Shown: positions 4,663-6,888 of the stretch, one piece after another
How the letters are laid out: each line of letters starts with the position of its first letter
How positions within the stretch are numbered: position 1 is the first letter of the stretch
DNA from: Shewanella sp.
GTDB taxonomy: Bacteria > Pseudomonadota > Gammaproteobacteria > Enterobacterales > Shewanellaceae
Reading direction: 5' to 3'
Assembly (NCBI GenBank): GCA_004195335.1
Contig: SDWK01000747.1
Location: forward strand, 1 to 6,888
Length of the DNA: 6,888 nucleotides
The notes under the pieces: model-generated
The model's input: only the letters and a program-made list of their open reading frames with translations
What the model was told of the DNA's origin: nothing
Database searches by the model: none
Program-made: the position numbers and the translations under genes

Positions 4663-6888
4663 TTACAGCCCTTTCTGGAATGGTTGATAAAAATTAGTGC
4701 GGTGATGCACTGCAATATCTTCTAGTGCTAAAGGACCATCTTGCCAAGGGTTTCCATTGTTATAAAGAGACTCAAGCACGTAATAACGATTGCCATGTTG
4801 ACCCAATAACTGCCAACTTCTGTACTGACGATAGAAGCAGTTGCTATCGCTTCGTGGATCGCAGTTACTGCTGACTGGATTATCATTTAGCCATTCAAAT
4901 GAACGATACAAAATCACTTGGTTATTTTCCATATACCAATGAAGAGGGGTGGTTCTCGTTACGATGCTACCGTCGGTATTGGTTAACTTTAAGTTTGCAT
5001 TACCATCAGCGAGTAGTTCCCACATAACACCATTAAACATGACGTTATATTTGGGCTCACTGCTGCTGAATCCATGATCCCAGTTACCCACTAAATCACT
5101 GGCTTGCCAGCTAGATGCTGATATTGTTGTCGCCATATTGGTGTACTGTGTGTTGACTTCGCCTTTTTCATACAGGGCAAATACCGAGGCGCCACCTTTA
5201 CGGTCAGAGCGATCGTCAAACAGCTTTAACCAGCGGATGCTGTAGTCGCTAAAGCTCATTGTTAACACGCCATCAGCATCGATAAGCCAACTAAAATCAG
5301 CGTTATCTTCAAGTACCGAACCGCTGCCATTCTCATCAAACTGATAGGTCATTGCGGGTAAGGTGTTTTGCAGACGATTTAATGCCAACGCGCTATCAGA
5401 GTAGTGTTCAAAGACAATAGCTTGCCCCTGTAGATCTTTCTCTTGCCAAGCTTCTACGTCATCGATATTAAAGGCAGTGAAATACATCTCTTCATTTATG
5501 ATTTCGTTGGCAACCTCAACGCCATTATCTCTATCTACGCACACTCGATGACGCTTAAAGATTTCGACAGCTTGTTGCACACCTTTAAAGCGGCCTTTTA
5601 TCATCTCAAAACGTTTATTTATTGGTGTATAGGTACAATTGGCTGGCTCTTGGATCCCTTCTATCCAATTAGACTGAACTTGGGTTGACCAAGATGAGGT
5701 ATCAACTACAATGCCACTCCCATCAACCGACCAACTCGCTGTGGTGATTTCGTCAAGATTCTGTTGTGTGAAAAGCCCGTTCTCAGCGAACTTGTAGGAT
5801 AAGTTAAATGGAAGCCCTAATCTAACAGTACCAGGTGCACTGGCTAAGGTTACGTAGTAAGTTTTACCATTGGCTAAGAATTCACTAGCCTTATTGCCTG
5901 TGTGTTGCTTTTGATGACTTAACAACGAATCAAACAGCGCTTTACCGGCGTCATCGGCATAAATACCGCTTAAGTATTCCTGAAGCCCTACCATGCCATT
6001 GCTGGTTGGGACTGTCTGATTTTGATCCGCGGCATAACTCAATGCTGTCGCTATCTCTAACAGCAACTCACTATCGATATTTTTATAACGTGCGGCGAGC
6101 ACTTTTGCATCAACGCCAGCATCAGTAATAAAGTCACTATCGCCAAAAAGAGTGGTTAAATACAGGTAGTCTGCAGTGGTTAAACTGTTGAGATCGGCTT
6201 GTACATTGCCGTCAATAGCTGCAGCCTGTTGGAGCGAGGCTACTTTTTCCAAAGTAGGTTTATTTGATGCTGGCTCAGCTTGATTGATATTTTGCAGCAA
6301 CTCGGCAATTAAGCCTGTACGTACCAGTGGATTTTGAGCCACATCGGCGCTCAATTTGTAGGAACCTTGTTGCTGTAATATATCGATATCAACAGGTAGC
6401 ACATAATTACCATCGGCATCGGTTGTGGTTACAAAGCTCTGCTCATTAAGCGTTAATGTAATACTGCTATCGCTAACGATAACGCCGTTATTGTTGGTAT
6501 TACCTGAGAGCTCGATATTGTGGTGGGTATTGTTGAGAGTAAAGTCGAGTAACAACTCTGTCGATTCACCATTGTCATCGGTCGCTATAAATTTAAGCTG
6601 CCCAGATTCAGTCTGGGCAACTTTTGGCATTTGTATGGTTAGAGTGTCGCTTGTTTCACCAGAAAGTACAGCTGCGCTGCCCGATACCTGTTGCCACTGT
6701 GTCGCAACCACATCACCATCATCATCCGCTACAGTGGCTGTTACTGTGTAAGTCTGATCTTCATCAAGCATATCAAGTGGTGCAATACTCACCGTGGGGG
6801 CTAGGTTGTTGAGCAGTTGCACATTTACTGAGGTTGAGGCCGTTGCTCCCTTATTATCCGTTACCGTAAGCTTGAATGTCACTGTTTG
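4663..6888 (-). CDS. C-terminal 741 residues of a large, probably exported PKD/Ig-like domain protein of unknown function (5' end beyond the right edge)
   Basis: The frame is open to the right edge (QTVTFKLTVTDNKGATAS...) and ends at TAA 4663-4665. The GTG at 6882 sits inside a beta-domain strand and is not a credible start, so the gene is partial. Numbering from the edge, residues 1-24 end one PKD/REJ-like domain. Residues about 29-122 form a second, including TVTATVADDDGDVVATQW and LKFIATDDNGES, with acidic loops that may bind Ca2+. Residues about 123-187 look like a carboxypeptidase-regulatory-like beta sandwich (TTTDADGNYVLPV). Residues 190-345 are mainly helical and unrecognised. The rest is beta-rich, with aromatic-rich segments and cysteines near 418, 450, 676 and 684 that could form disulfides. 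These domains suggest a periplasmic, outer-membrane or secreted protein; the signal peptide would be in the missing part. No catalytic motif was recognised. It converges on lysS and has its own terminator. Confidence 0.85.
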   Translation of the reverse strand, partial: QTVTFKLTVTDNKGATASTSVNVQLLNNLAPTVSIAPLDMLDEDQTYTVTATVADDDGDVVATQWQQVSGSAAVLSGETSDTLTIQMPKVAQTESGQLKFIATDDNGESTELLLDFTLNNTHHNIELSGNTNNNGVIVSDSSITLTLNEQSFVTTTDADGNYVLPVDIDILQQQGSYKLSADVAQNPLVRTGLIAELLQNINQAEPASNKPTLEKVASLQQAAAIDGNVQADLNSLTTADYLYLTTLFGDSDFITDAGVDAKVLAARYKNIDSELLLEIATALSYAADQNQTVPTSNGMVGLQEYLSGIYADDAGKALFDSLLSHQKQHTGNKASEFLANGKTYYVTLASAPGTVRLGLPFNLSYKFAENGLFTQQNLDEITTASWSVDGSGIVVDTSSWSTQVQSNWIEGIQEPANCTYTPINKRFEMIKGRFKGVQQAVEIFKRHRVCVDRDNGVEVANEIINEEMYFTAFNIDDVEAWQEKDLQGQAIVFEHYSDSALALNRLQNTLPAMTYQFDENGSGSVLEDNADFSWLIDADGVLTMSFSDYSIRWLKLFDDRSDRKGGASVFALYEKGEVNTQYTNMATTISASSWQASDLVGNWDHGFSSSEPKYNVMFNGVMWELLADGNANLKLTNTDGSIVTRTTPLHWYMENNQVILYRSFEWLNDNPVSSNCDPRSDSNCFYRQYRSWQLLGQHGNRYYVLESLYNNGNPWQDGPLALEDIAVHHRTNFYQPFQKGL

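Noticed and set aside
6425..6812. Plus-strand open frames over the exported-protein gene, one with a run of His residues
   Set aside because: The His run is the antisense reading of the acidic DDDGD loop codons. These frames are shadows of the minus-strand gene.
6880..6882. GTG as the start of the exported-protein gene
   Set aside because: It lies within a PKD-domain strand (QTVTFKLTV), and the frame is open to the window edge, so the true start is outside.

Overview
The window looks like chromosome from a marine gammaproteobacterium, most likely Shewanella or a close relative. The evidence is a prfB gene with its programmed frameshift followed directly by lysS, a moderate-to-low GC content, and the style of the neighbouring genes. 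I could not run a search, so the genus is a judgement.

Layout from left to right. Positions 1-294 (minus strand) hold the N-terminal end of a gene that leaves the window on the left. It encodes a [2Fe-2S] ferredoxin-type domain of the kind found at the front of formate dehydrogenase alpha subunits, NuoG and related molybdopterin oxidoreductases. Its 359-base upstream region (295-653) holds two tandem operator-like palindromes, a set of interlocking inverted repeats and a terminator-like hairpin. Positions 654-1637 (minus) encode an unusual two-membrane-segment potassium channel. Its cytoplasmic N-terminal half carries a Cys/His cluster and about twelve pentapeptide repeats.

A 231-base divergent intergenic region leads into the housekeeping pair on the plus strand. 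prfB (1869-2967) encodes release factor 2 and is read through a +1 frameshift at CTT-TGA-C. lysS (3036-4541) encodes lysyl-tRNA synthetase. lysS ends at a strong U-tract terminator (4568-4596). A second, oppositely directed terminator (4604-4635) serves the convergent gene that follows. Positions 4663-6888 (minus) are the C-terminal 741 codons of a large, probably exported protein with PKD/Ig-like and carboxypeptidase-regulatory-like beta domains and an unrecognised C-terminal half. Its 5' end lies beyond the right edge.

prfB and lysS are conserved translation genes that probably share transcripts. The flanking genes look lineage-specific and functionally separate: a redox enzyme, an ion channel and a surface or secreted protein. 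I found no mobile element, CRISPR array, tRNA or rRNA. The least ordinary items are the pentapeptide-repeat potassium channel, the ferredoxin-domain gene fragment with expanded cysteine loops and its paired palindromes, and the large uncharacterised exported protein.
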